Counted from the stretch's first letter, positions 1 to 6,638 are shown. The stretch is 64,000 nt of DNA from Nocardioides turkmenicus (GCF_011045035.1 NZ_JAALAA010000005.1:186001-250000), one strand, 5' to 3'. A program made the numbers and translations. The notes: generated by a model not told the origin, from the letters alone.

Positions 1-4
1 CACG

Positions 5-104
5 ATGAGTTCAACGGCACCGGCGCGGATCGCGCTGGGAAACTACGGCGAATCGGTCGCCGAGAGGCATCTGGTCGAAGCAGGGATGACCCTGCTCGAC
101 CGCA
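5..104 (+). pseudogene. yraN: yraN 5' part, split by element 1
   Basis: N-terminal third of a YraN/UPF0102 protein, a predicted PD-(D/E)XK nuclease-fold family. The ATG at 5 gives [17 protein letters not shown] and continues to LLDRNW, where family members normally carry on with RC..GEIDLV. Here the frame instead runs into element DNA and stops at 314-316 after an unrelated tail. The missing part lies at 10693-10958. Joining 5-104 to 10693-10958 gives 366 nt, exactly 122 codons, with LLDRNW followed directly by RCDDGEIDLV. The nuclease core is wholly in the far fragment, so this piece should be non-functional while the element is integrated. Confidence 0.9.
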
Positions 105-109
105 ACTGG
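100..109. other. attL of element 1
   Basis: The 10-bp identity ccgcaactgg is shared with 10688-10697. The predicted crossover is the aa at 104-105, the centre of gcaact. To the right, ggaagg and then gtaacc (123-128) form the left-end half of attP and mirror ggttac...ccttcc at 10669-10689. Confidence 0.82.
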
Positions 110-125
110 AAGGGCCTACTGCGTA

Positions 126-154
126 ACCATAGAGCCAGCGACACCCCCACACAA
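126..154 (-). promoter_or_regulatory. Candidate outward promoter at left end of element 1
   Basis: Reading the minus strand, TTGTGT (149-154) and TATGGT (126-131) are separated by 17 nt, a plausible -35/-10 pair. It points out of the element towards attL. In the excised circle it would read across attP into the small gene at 10377-10655 and the recombinase. In the integrated state it faces the yraN fragment in antisense. Seen only as a sequence match. Confidence 0.4.
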
Positions 155-216
155 CCCATGCGTAAGACGCCGCACACACCGCGCGACAGGAGGACAGGCG
201 CCAGAACGCACAAAAG

Positions 217-240
217 CCCCGTGCCAGCGTCGGCACGGGG
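217..240 (-). terminator. Rho-independent terminator after small zinc-ribbon gene
   Basis: Perfect 9-bp stem ccccgtgcc/ggcacgggg with a 6-nt loop, followed on the minus strand by cttttg. It lies just downstream of the minus-strand gene 258-428. Confidence 0.75.
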
Positions 241-257
241 TTGCAGTGGGGCTCGGG

Positions 258-428
258 TCAGGTGGTGCGCGCTTCGTCGCCGTCGCGCTCGACAGGACGC
301 GCCAGGGCAGCCGTAGCGCCCAACGCGCGGCGTTCTTCAGGCGACAACTTCAGGCATGGCGGGTGTGAGCCGATGCCGCCCCACCGCAGCCCGCACGTGT
401 CGCACTTGTTCGCGTCGTTCTCTGACAC
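258..428 (-). CDS. Small zinc-ribbon protein, element 1 copy
   Basis: A 56-residue protein from a GTG start, the only possible start because an in-frame TGA lies just upstream. It contains [20 protein letters not shown], a CxxC followed by a third cysteine, typical of a small metal-binding knuckle. The protein at 16257-16409 in element 2 has the same core (CDHCGLRW..GSHPPCLEL.PEERRAL). Both genes lie at the left end of their element, divergent from the CutA/XRE pair, so they belong to one shared module. The function is unknown. A terminator follows at 217-240. The homologue in the second element is the main support for it being real. Confidence 0.75.
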   Translation of the reverse strand: MSENDANKCDTCGLRWGGIGSHPPCLKLSPEERRALGATAALARPVERDGDEARTT

Positions 429-550
429 CCGGCTACCCCGTCACTCGCTCGTCTGGCTCCCAGAGCGCCGACAGCATCCACACCCCTACCGTCAGCGCTC
501 CGGGGTGATCCGAGAACACCACGCGCCGCTAGGTCGACGGCAGAGGTTCG

Positions 551-585
551 CTGTCCGACGTTCCGACGACCACTAGGCTTGACCC
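551..585 (+). promoter_or_regulatory. Leaderless promoter of the CutA/XRE pair, element 1
   Basis: CTGTCC (551-556), a 17-nt spacer, TAGGCT (574-579), then 6 nt to the ATG at 586. The transcript should start at or next to the A of the ATG, and no Shine-Dalgarno sequence is present. The same layout, with conserved ggttcgctgtccgac upstream, occurs at 16509-16552 in element 2. The conserved block may also be an operator. Confidence 0.6.
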
Positions 586-921
586 ATGACTGAGACGACG
601 GAGTTTTGTACGGTGGCTGTCACCTTCGATGACGAAGGCGCAGCGTCGGAGTTGGCCGCCGCGATCGTAAGAGAACGACTGGCCGCGTGTGCTCAGGTAG
701 AGGGTCCGATTCAGTCCGTTTTCTGGTGGGAGGGTGCTGTGCAGTCCGAGAAGGAATGGCGCGTCGACTTCAAGACAACGACGGCACTACTTGACACGCT
801 CACGGCGCGGGTCGTGGAACTTCACACCTACGACGTACCGCAGGTCATCGCGTCGCCCCTCAACGGTGGACTAGACGCCTATCTCGACTGGATCAGAGAA
901 GAGACGAATGCGCGTAGTTGA
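586..921 (+). CDS. CutA1-like protein, element 1 copy
   Basis: 111 residues, close to the usual CutA length of about 105-115. Family hallmarks are in order: ERLAACAQVEGPIQSVFWWEG around residues 31-51, a basic/acidic strand ending FKTT, VELHTYDVPQVI near residue 85, and YLDWIREET at the end. CutA1 proteins are trimeric, ferredoxin-like cytoplasmic proteins that bind divalent metals such as copper; their physiological role is unsettled and the fold resembles PII signalling proteins. The last 14 nt overlap the start of the XRE regulator, so translation is probably coupled. CutA is normally a housekeeping gene, and finding it on a mobile element beside a regulator is unusual. A sensory role is inference only. 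Confidence 0.9.
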   Translation: MTETTEFCTVAVTFDDEGAASELAAAIVRERLAACAQVEGPIQSVFWWEGAVQSEKEWRVDFKTTTALLDTLTARVVELHTYDVPQVIASPLNGGLDAYLDWIREETNARS

Positions 922-1900
922 TCCAAGTTTCGGCGTCAGGCTTCGGGAGGTACGGACAGCCCGTGGCCTGAGTCTGCGTGACCTGTCGGCGCTGTGCTAC
1001 CTGAGTAAGTCGCAGATCTCCGAATACGAGAACGGGCGCCGCCGCCCCTCGTTCGATATCGCATCGACGCTCGATGACGCACTAAACGCGAACGGCGAAC
1101 TATCGGCACTCGTCACAGAAACGCGTGTCGAGAATGTCGAACTGATATCGGCTGCAGTGGCCGCGCCGCGTCAGATCAACGCCGAACAGGTCGACGCTCT
1201 AGCAAGTGCTCTGGCGTTGAGTCGGCACCTAGACGACTCGCTACCGGCGTCGGCGTTACTGCCCTCCGTCGAGGGCCAGTTGGCGACGGTTCAGATTCTC
1301 GCTCGCGACGCACGCGGACCAGCGGCGCACGAAATGCAGATCGTGGCGGCAGAGTTCGGCCAGTTCGCCGGTTGGCTTAACTGCCAGGTGCGCAACGACA
1401 AACGCGCGGAATCGTTGCTGTCGACGGCAGCACGTGACGCAATGACGCTCAACGCTCCAGATCTCGCTTCTCAGTGTCATAACTTCAGAGGCGCTGTCGA
1501 GCGTCGCAAAGGCAACGCACGCGGCATTGCACGATGGTTTATGGCCGCGTATGAGACGCCAGGGACCAGCGACTTACACAGGGTCGACGCTGCCATTCAG
1601 GCAGTGCATGGAATGGGGCTTCTAGGGGACCACAAAGGCGCGTCGGCGCTACTCGCAACGGCTGACGATCTGACAACAGCGCTCGATGGGAAAGACGACG
1701 TCTCTAGCCCCGTCGCTTACTGGCTCACGCCGTCATGGTTGCGACTGCCGCTAGGGCTCGCTTATCTAGGACTCGGAAACTACGCGAACGCAGCCGACAA
1801 CCTGCGTACAGGACTAGAGGCGCTTCCGGACGGTTGGCAGAACGCCGAATGGAGCGTCGAATATCGGGAAGCACTCGCACTAGCAGAGGGTGCCGAATGA
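908..1900 (+). CDS. XRE-family regulator with long helical C-terminal domain, element 1 copy
   Basis: 330 residues. An N-terminal helix-turn-helix (about residues 8-62) contains VRLREVRTARGLSLRDLS and the recognition region SKSQISEYENGRRRPS. The remaining 260 residues are mostly alpha-helical with paired helices resembling TPR repeats (for example LGLAYLGLGNYANAADNLR near residue 290). The protein is highly similar along its whole length to 16874-17857 in element 2, including SLLSTAARDA, GIARWFMAAYETPG and SSPVAYWLTPSWLRL. The ATG at 908 is chosen because the 14-nt overlap with the upstream CutA gene is identical in both elements. HTH plus TPR is also the layout of RRNPP regulators, but no peptide ligand is shown here. 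Confidence 0.88.
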   Translation: MRVVDPSFGVRLREVRTARGLSLRDLSALCYLSKSQISEYENGRRRPSFDIASTLDDALNANGELSALVTETRVENVELISAAVAAPRQINAEQVDALASALALSRHLDDSLPASALLPSVEGQLATVQILARDARGPAAHEMQIVAAEFGQFAGWLNCQVRNDKRAESLLSTAARDAMTLNAPDLASQCHNFRGAVERRKGNARGIARWFMAAYETPGTSDLHRVDAAIQAVHGMGLLGDHKGASALLATADDLTTALDGKDDVSSPVAYWLTPSWLRLPLGLAYLGLGNYANAADNLRTGLEALPDGWQNAEWSVEYREALALAEGAE

Positions 1901-2115
1901 ACGAGCACCTACAGCGCCGCCTAGAGGCAGTGGTCCAGAGCGCCGACGAATGGCAGCGAGCCAAAGCGGTACTAGAGACGCTGGCAGCGAACGAATGGGA
2001 AGCGGGCGACCTCCCCGACGCTGAGAACCGGCTGCATGAACAGTTGGTTCATGACGTCCTCACGTTCGCTGACGATTACCGGGATTGGGAGTCGCGCTCC
2101 GACGACGGCGGATAG
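1897..2115 (+). CDS. Small acidic hypothetical protein
   Basis: 72 residues from an ATG that overlaps the stop of the XRE regulator (ATGA), beginning MNEHLQRRLEAVVQSADEW. It is rich in Glu, Asp and Ala, predicted helical, with no signal peptide or membrane segment. As third gene of the leaderless CutA/XRE operon it is followed by a strong terminator at 2128-2158. No counterpart follows the regulator in element 2. It could be a partner or antagonist of the regulator, but nothing in the sequence shows this. Confidence 0.7.
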   Translation: MNEHLQRRLEAVVQSADEWQRAKAVLETLAANEWEAGDLPDAENRLHEQLVHDVLTFADDYRDWESRSDDGG

Positions 2116-2127
2116 AAAACGCAGAAA

Positions 2128-2158
2128 GCCCCGTGTCTCTGAATAAGAGACACGGGGC
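2128..2158. terminator. Bidirectional terminator between convergent operons
   Basis: Perfect 13-bp stem gccccgtgtctct/agagacacggggc with a 5-nt loop. It is flanked by aaa on the left and atttctt on the right, so it can act on both the plus operon ending at 2115 and the minus operon ending at 2167. Confidence 0.85.
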
Positions 2159-2166
2159 ATTTCTTG

Positions 2167-2514
2167 TCAGGCAGACTCTCCGATGTAGTCAGCCTTAGGG
2201 AACAACAGCACGGAACCACGCGGGTGATTTATCGATCGATGCACGCGATGCGGAGCGGTTCCGTGCAAACGCACACGGCGCATTACCCGGCGCTTCAGAG
2301 GACCAACACGCGGCAGTGCGACCCATGTTCCATCGTCGTATTTCCACGCCGGTCCTTCATTCTCCGTGAGCCTCTGCAAACAACGTTCCACGTCGGCTAG
2401 ATCAGCGATCATCCCGAAGTCACGACGTAGCGCGTATGCGACAGACGCCGGGACAAGTCCATCAGGAACACGATGTGTACGAAGCACGGCCAGGACAGCG
2501 GCTCTGAGGTTCAC
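2167..2514 (-). CDS. Hypothetical protein
   Basis: 115 residues starting MNLRAAVLAVLRTHRVPDGL. The first 70 residues look like a winged helix-turn-helix (VERCLQRLTENEGPAWKYDDGTW), and the basic C-terminal half has RRVMRRVRLHG. Last gene of the minus-strand run in element 1; the ATGA overlap with 2511-2780 indicates an operon. A DNA-binding role is likely from the shape but unproven. Confidence 0.6.
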   Translation of the reverse strand: MNLRAAVLAVLRTHRVPDGLVPASVAYALRRDFGMIADLADVERCLQRLTENEGPAWKYDDGTWVALPRVGPLKRRVMRRVRLHGTAPHRVHRSINHPRGSVLLFPKADYIGESA

Positions 2515-2780
2515 AGCGCGACCCTCCGATAAATAGGACGCGCGCGGCCGTTACGTCCCTTGCCCTTACCGCGTTCGGCCAGACCCTCAGCACACAGCAC
2601 GCTAAGCGCCTCACGCTGCGAACGGCTACGAAGCAATACGCCATACCGATTGATGACACGGTGGAAGATCTCCGGCTCACCGGCGAACGCCTCGTCCAGC
2701 ACGGCATAAACCGCGTTCTGAATATCGTCGGCGGTCCATCCGCTGTCTTCCTGATTCAATGTCTCTGTCATCGTCGCCAC
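2511..2780 (-). CDS. Hypothetical protein, winged-helix-like
   Basis: 89 residues (81-86 if a later in-frame ATG is used). The pattern REALSVLCAEGLAERGKGKG resembles the recognition helix and wing of a winged-helix domain, and the C-terminus is basic. It overlaps the HNH gene stop upstream and the next gene downstream by a few nucleotides, so it is translated within the same operon. The gene itself is well supported by its context; the function is not recognised. Confidence 0.6.
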   Translation of the reverse strand: MATMTETLNQEDSGWTADDIQNAVYAVLDEAFAGEPEIFHRVINRYGVLLRSRSQREALSVLCAEGLAERGKGKGRNGRARPIYRRVAL

Positions 2781-3148
2781 TCCCTAGATGTGGGATTGAA
2801 TCGGCCTAGTTCGTCGTGGAAACCGTGCGCCGACGTACGCGGTACCGGCACACGATCCACAGGCACCGGCAACGGCTCCACACGCTTACCCTTCGCCAGA
2901 TTGTGTTTCCGGCACATCGGCTGAAGATTCGACGGAATGAACTGCAGCGACGGATCTACGGCATACGGCACGATGTGATCAATATTCAGGAAGTCGTCGG
3001 CGTACTGATCGCCGTCTAGCAGCGTCACGACGCCACATTGCACGCAGCGGATTAGTCCATCATCGCTAGCGTTTCGCCACCGATGGATCATCTTGCGACG
3101 TAGGTTCTTCCACTTCGCCGAACCTGTACGGGATTGCTCAGTTGCCAT
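2768..3148 (-). CDS. HNH endonuclease
   Basis: 126 residues from the ATG at 3148 (MATEQSRTGSAKW); an upstream ATG at 3202 would overlap the preceding gene by 65 nt and is less likely. A CVQCG zinc knuckle at about residues 36-40 is followed by FLNIDHIVPYAVDP, IPSNLQPMCRKHN and a basic KGKR, the complete H-N-H signature with DH as the catalytic pair. Small HNH proteins of this kind sit beside the terminase genes of many phages and take part in DNA packaging. Here the neighbours upstream are a possible small terminase and an unknown gene, but no large terminase follows. A homing-type nuclease is the alternative. Confidence 0.85.
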   Translation of the reverse strand: MATEQSRTGSAKWKNLRRKMIHRWRNASDDGLIRCVQCGVVTLLDGDQYADDFLNIDHIVPYAVDPSLQFIPSNLQPMCRKHNLAKGKRVEPLPVPVDRVPVPRTSAHGFHDELGRFNPTSREWRR

Positions 3149-3461
3149 TGTTGTATCCCACCGGCTCATCGACGCGCGGATGCCAACCCATACGCCGCAC
3201 AAACTCGCGCCACGGCATATCGCGCCGCGACGCGTCCGTCTGTGCCTCCGCTTGCCAGGTCAGCGCATCCGGAGTCCCGAGAACCGAGAACAGCGGATCA
3301 CTAGGCGTATTCAGCGCGTACTGATATTCAGCGCTAAACGACGGGTGACTGACATACGCGGAGCCTGGCTCAAACGGCCACTCCACGGCGTCGGCTTTGG
3401 CGCGGGCTTCGATCTGGCGAGGGGTTAGCGGCCTAGCGCTGTCCTTTCGGCGCGCTCTCAT
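3138..3461 (-). CDS. Hypothetical protein
   Basis: 107 residues beginning MRARRKDSARPLTPRQIEAR. It has a basic N-terminus and a Trp/Pro-rich middle, no recognised domain, and no membrane segment. It overlaps the possible small terminase upstream (ATGA) and the HNH gene downstream, placing it inside the packaging-like cluster. Function unknown. Confidence 0.6.
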   Translation of the reverse strand: MRARRKDSARPLTPRQIEARAKADAVEWPFEPGSAYVSHPSFSAEYQYALNTPSDPLFSVLGTPDALTWQAEAQTDASRRDMPWREFVRRMGWHPRVDEPVGYNNGN

Positions 3462-3718
3462 TCGCTGATTCCCAGCGTCGCAAGTGACTGCCGCAGTAGC
3501 GCCTGAGTCGCGCGCAGTTCGCCGACAGCGGGCGCGACCTTCTCCCCTTGCGGGCTTTCCTGGATCAGGGGACCGGACGCGACCTTTTCGCGCAGTGCGT
3601 CGGCGCGGTCCATCAGATCCGCGATTTCAGCGGCGAGCACTTCGCCGTCAAGTTCTAGCGCGTACTCATCTAGCACGCGGTTTAGCCACTCCTGGCCACG
3701 CGTAGGTTTGGTGGTCAT
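3458..3718 (-). CDS. Hypothetical protein, possible small terminase
   Basis: 86 residues starting MTTKPTRGQEWLNRVLDEYA. The C-terminal segment ELRATQALLRQSLATLGISE resembles the end of small terminase-type proteins in actinophages, where a short helix precedes a final leucine-rich stretch. It is the first gene of a packaging-like cluster that also holds an HNH nuclease, which fits that role. An in-frame ATG with aaggagc upstream supports the start. The N-terminal DNA-binding domain expected for a full small terminase is not clear, so this is only a suggestion. Confidence 0.5.
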   Translation of the reverse strand: MTTKPTRGQEWLNRVLDEYALELDGEVLAAEIADLMDRADALREKVASGPLIQESPQGEKVAPAVGELRATQALLRQSLATLGISE

Positions 3719-4262
3719 TTCGGGGCTCCTTTCTGGGGTTTTCTGGTCTCAGACCATTAGGTCGTTTGGTTCTGAAACTCTCCGTGTGTGTTGATCCCAA
3801 AGCCGAGGATGGGAAACCGGAGTGCGGGGGAGGGATGGGTGCCTGCCCCTAAGCCGATCTAACGCGCTCACAGCGACTCACCGACAGCGGGAGACCGTCG
3901 CAGTACGAACGGCGCTTAGAACGCAATCTCGCAAGCCGTAGACATGCGTTAGAGCCAGCGAGACAACGCCAATAGCAAGCCGCTTAGCGCGACGTCGAGC
4001 GCATCGGGTAGTCAGCGCGACAGTTGCAACCGCAGCGTTGCGCCGCAGCCGCATTGCGACAGCACCAACAACCACGACGCGCCCGACGTCGAGCGATAGC
4101 GCCAGTTATGGCGAGTTATGGCAGTCGCGTTTACACAGCCTCAGGTTTCGGCGTTGCACCGTGCCGTGCGGCAATGGGTCTGTATAAACACAGCAGTACG
4201 CCCCGGCGCCAGTGCCACACGGGCACGGCACCGGGGCGCACGTAGTAGGACCGGACTAGCGC
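3719..4262. other. 544-nt gene-free region of element 1
   Basis: No convincing reading frame on either strand. It holds short degenerate repeats: gacgtcgagcg twice (about 3990 and 4087), adjacent agttatggcg/agttatggca (about 4104-4123) and one copy of the element-wide motif cgtttacac (4128-4136). The right edge is the hairpin at 4200-4237. The left part must hold the promoter of the minus operon starting at 3718. A regulatory or replication region is possible. Confidence 0.45.
4200..4237 (-). terminator. GC-rich hairpin after gene 4263-4433
   Basis: Imperfect stem of gccccgg/ccggggc plus cagtgcc/ggcac around acac. It lies 26 nt downstream of the minus-strand gene ending at 4263. There is no T-run, so it may be a weak or Rho-assisted terminator. 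Confidence 0.5.
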
Positions 4263-4433
4263 CTATCGGGCAGGTAGCGGCAGCATGGGATCGGTAATGC
4301 CATACCCCGCAGCGATCACCCGCGCCACACCCGGCGATACCCGGTCAGCCTGAGCGAATCGCAATAGGTCATTGATGCTGACGTCTGCGCCCTGTAGGCG
4401 TAGTACGTCGGCTAGTTCCGCTAGCGGGATCAC
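4263..4433 (-). CDS. Small hypothetical protein
   Basis: 56 residues from a GTG start 3 nt after the stop of the upstream gene, beginning MIPLAELADVLRLQG and ending DPMLPLPAR. The tight spacing shows translational coupling with 4437-5183. The pattern ELADVLRLQGADVSINDLL is helical and could form a small helix-turn-helix-like unit, but it is too short to assign. Function unknown. Confidence 0.6.
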   Translation of the reverse strand: MIPLAELADVLRLQGADVSINDLLRFAQADRVSPGVARVIAAGYGITDPMLPLPAR

Positions 4434-4436
4434 GCG

Positions 4437-5183
4437 TCACTCCCACTCGGCGGACGCCTCAATGCCGCCACTCTGAAGCGCGCCAATGCGTCCGTTGTTC
4501 TTCCGTGCCTCATCGGGCGGCAGGAGCGCGAAAGTGCACCCGACCTCGGCGGCGACGGCGAACCAGTGAACGGCGCTGTAGTGGGACGCAGCCGCGATGT
4601 TGCCGCGCACCCCCTTACGCATCGCCATGTGCAGTCGTAGCGCGTCAGCGGCGCTCATCTCGTCGGGCAGCACGACATAAGCGGCGGGGTACTTCTCTAC
4701 AGTGTCGAATCCGTAGATTGCCGTCAGAGACGAGACAATCCCGTTAAGCGCCGCGACAGCAGCCGACGCCTTATCGACAGCGACCAGGACCGGCGTAGGC
4801 GTGTGCTGCCGGTTTTCGGGGTCAGTGCTCGCAGGGATCAGTGGGGCAGCCGCAGACAGCGCCTCAGTGTGAAGCACCGACGCAACCTCAGCGGCAACAT
4901 AGATCTCCGACGCGTGCGCCCGGACAACCTCCAGCGTCTCACTCTCGTAGATCTCTTCCACAGCACGCGCAACGCCGGACTGAACAGCGATTGCCTGTGA
5001 GGCGGCGTCAGCGAGAACAGCAGCGCGAGCCTTATCCGTCGTAGCGGCGGCGTAAGCCTGTGCGGTTGCCTGAAGTGACGGGATAGCGGGTAGTGGACGC
5101 TCAGCGTTGAGAGCATCCTTTACGGCGTCGGGTAGAACGATTCGCGCACGCTCTAGACGGGCTACGGACTCTGACATATTCAT
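4437..5183 (-). CDS. Hypothetical helical protein
   Basis: 248 residues starting MNMSESVARLERARIVLPDA, with a gtaaggaaacccgc ribosome-binding region upstream. The first 150 residues are strongly alanine-rich and helical (for example AQAYAAATTDKARAAVLADA), suggesting a coiled or bundled structure. The last 90 contain DEMSAADALRLHMAMRKG and VGCTFALLPPDEARKNNG. No signal peptide, membrane segment or known catalytic motif is visible. It is followed 3 nt later by a small coupled gene. One of the largest unknown proteins of element 1. Confidence 0.65.
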   Translation of the reverse strand: MNMSESVARLERARIVLPDAVKDALNAERPLPAIPSLQATAQAYAAATTDKARAAVLADAASQAIAVQSGVARAVEEIYESETLEVVRAHASEIYVAAEVASVLHTEALSAAAPLIPASTDPENRQHTPTPVLVAVDKASAAVAALNGIVSSLTAIYGFDTVEKYPAAYVVLPDEMSAADALRLHMAMRKGVRGNIAAASHYSAVHWFAVAAEVGCTFALLPPDEARKNNGRIGALQSGGIEASAEWE

Positions 5184-5219
5184 GCGGGTTTCCTTACAGG
5201 TAGGGGGTTTAGTGGTTTC

Positions 5220-5615
5220 TCAGAACCAGGGGTCGCCAGTGCCATAGGCGCGCATGACCATGTCCTCGACAGCGTCGCCTAGCGTCTGCTTTCCTAGGTC
5301 GTAGTCCGGGACCATTCCCTGCGTAGGGCTCGGCTTCGGTCCGGTGTAGCCGTCGCGGACAGCGACAGCCACCAGCGCCTTAGCAACCTCCATATCAGTG
5401 CGGTCTCCGGTCTGCTCCGCCTTTTCAATAGCGGCGCGAGCGTCGGCCACGCGGTCGACAGGCTCAGGCTCAGGCCCCGACTCACCGAACAGACCGCCAA
5501 AGTCAGCGTTCTCCTGCGCAGGGCTCTTTGTGTCATCGGATCGCGACGGGTCTACCGTCTCGCCGAACAGGGACTCGATAGCCGCGATGCCAGCGGCGCG
5601 CACGTCGTTAGTCAC
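5220..5615 (-). CDS. Hypothetical acidic protein
   Basis: 131 residues beginning MTNDVRAAGIAAIESLFGET. The N-terminal half is low-complexity and acidic (Asp, Glu, Pro, Ser), with a repeated GLFGE/SLFGE peptide. The second half is a helical segment ending YGTGDPWF. It overlaps the upstream small gene by 4 nt. Disordered plus helical layout suggests a binding or scaffold role, not an enzyme; no family is recognised. Confidence 0.6.
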   Translation of the reverse strand: MTNDVRAAGIAAIESLFGETVDPSRSDDTKSPAQENADFGGLFGESGPEPEPVDRVADARAAIEKAEQTGDRTDMEVAKALVAVAVRDGYTGPKPSPTQGMVPDYDLGKQTLGDAVEDMVMRAYGTGDPWF

Positions 5616-5779
5616 CAGCGTGCCTCTACGATCTCGTCGTACTTCTTCGAAAGGTAGACAAGCGCGGCGCGCGCTGCCTTAACAGCCTCAGGCGGGTATC
5701 CCTGAACGCTTCCCTGTGCCACGTTTCGGATACCAGCGAACTGCATATCGAGTGAAGCCATTTCAGACGGCTTAGTCAT
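5612..5779 (-). CDS. Small hypothetical protein
   Basis: 55 residues from the ATG at 5779 (MTKPSEMASLDMQFAGIRN), chosen over an upstream start at 5878 because aaggaatcaatc supplies a ribosome-binding site and the extra N-terminus lies in a run of hairpins. Contains PPEAVKAARAALVYLSKKYD, an amphipathic helix. It is the first gene after the structured region 5814-6081, so its mRNA may begin with that leader. Function unknown. Confidence 0.55.
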   Translation of the reverse strand: MTKPSEMASLDMQFAGIRNVAQGSVQGYPPEAVKAARAALVYLSKKYDEIVEARW

Positions 5780-5813
5780 GATTGATTCCTTATGTGGGGT
5801 GCGTGGATTAGAA

Positions 5814-6081
5814 GCAGCGACGGCGCACCCACGAAACGCCGTCGCTGCAAGATTGGGGAAGGGACCAGACGCCGTCACGCGTCCGTAACCGCGATAAACG
5901 ACGGCGCCCGGTCCCTATTGGGAGGTACCCGAAAAGGGGACGTACCTTCACCAAACCGACGCGGGCGCACCGCGTCGGAGAATGTGTGGATGCGCGGCTG
6001 TCCCTCGTCCCTAATCGAGAGACAGCCGCGCGGGGTTGATGACACCCAGAGAGGGGCGCGGAGACTTCCCGGTAACCCCTC
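5814..6081. other. Cluster of six hairpins, gene-free
   Basis: Successive inverted repeats: gcagcgacggcg/cgccgtcgctgc (5814-5848), gggacc..gccgt/acggc..ggtccc (5861-5915), ggtac/gtacc (about 5924-5946), ccgacgcg/cgcgtcgg (about 5957-5978), gcgcggctgtc/gacagccgcgc (5992-6031) and gagggg/cccctc (6051-6081). Reading frames crossing it lack sensible starts. It lies between the minus-strand genes 6116-6565 and 5612-5779, so it could be a structured leader or small RNA, or a DNA-level site such as an origin or packaging signal. Confidence 0.65.
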
Positions 6082-6115
6082 TACTCTTATGTAACAGCAC
6101 CTACTCACTAGACAT

Positions 6116-6565
6116 TCAGAGCCGTATCCGCTTCATATCGGGATGCGTCCTATAGAACGCTGTAACCTGCGCCCGTGTCTCAGCATCGGCAGCGCGCAAC
6201 ATCTGGCGTAGGGATTGCTGTCCGTCGTGGTCGATCACGGGGTACGGCGCAAGGGTTCGGGTTACGCGTACTCCGGGCGTCCCGAGTAGTGCAGCAACCT
6301 GCCCATTACGGCGCTTACGGCGATGGGGCAGCAGCGCCGCCCTATCCGCCGTATGAGCGTCGATCCTGTCGGCGGCGTGTTCCTCTTGCCTCTCGGCGCT
6401 ACCTAGCGCGCTACGTGCGGCTAGAGCCTCACGTTTCGCGGCGCGTGCGTCGGATTGGCGGGCTTCCCATTCACGCTCCAGGTCTCGGCGTCGGTCCTCA
6501 CGTAGTGCGCGACGTAGGCGCCACAATGCGCGCTCCAGTGACGCAGCAGGTAGGCAGTCGGTCAT
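6116..6565 (-). CDS. Hypothetical basic helical protein
   Basis: 149 residues starting MTDCLPAASLERALWRLRRA, preceded on the minus strand by aaggaggaataacc, a strong ribosome-binding site. Residues 10-90 are a highly charged Arg/Glu/Ala helix (REDRRRDLEREWEARQ), probably a coiled coil. The C-terminal 50 residues (LAPYPVIDHDGQQSLRQML) look globular. Arg content suggests nucleic-acid contact. No family is recognised. Confidence 0.65.
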   Translation of the reverse strand: MTDCLPAASLERALWRLRRALREDRRRDLEREWEARQSDARAAKREALAARSALGSAERQEEHAADRIDAHTADRAALLPHRRKRRNGQVAALLGTPGVRVTRTLAPYPVIDHDGQQSLRQMLRAADAETRAQVTAFYRTHPDMKRIRL

Positions 6566-6638
6566 TTGGTTATTCCTCCTTGGGTGTCTCCGGGTCTCAG
6601 ATTGCGATCTGACGGCCTTTCATGGGTTAGATGGCCAC

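Noticed and set aside
908..2115. Arbitrium-type peptide signalling (AimR-like regulator with peptide gene)
   Set aside because: The HTH plus TPR-like layout is suggestive, but 1897-2115 has no signal peptide or export motif and no counterpart in element 2. Not claimed.
2167..2780. Toxin-antitoxin pair
   Set aside because: Two overlapping small genes are present, but neither shows a toxin fold or known antitoxin motif.
5875..6108. Minus-strand frame across the hairpin cluster
   Set aside because: No ribosome-binding site, odd composition and stems running through it. Better explained as non-coding structure.
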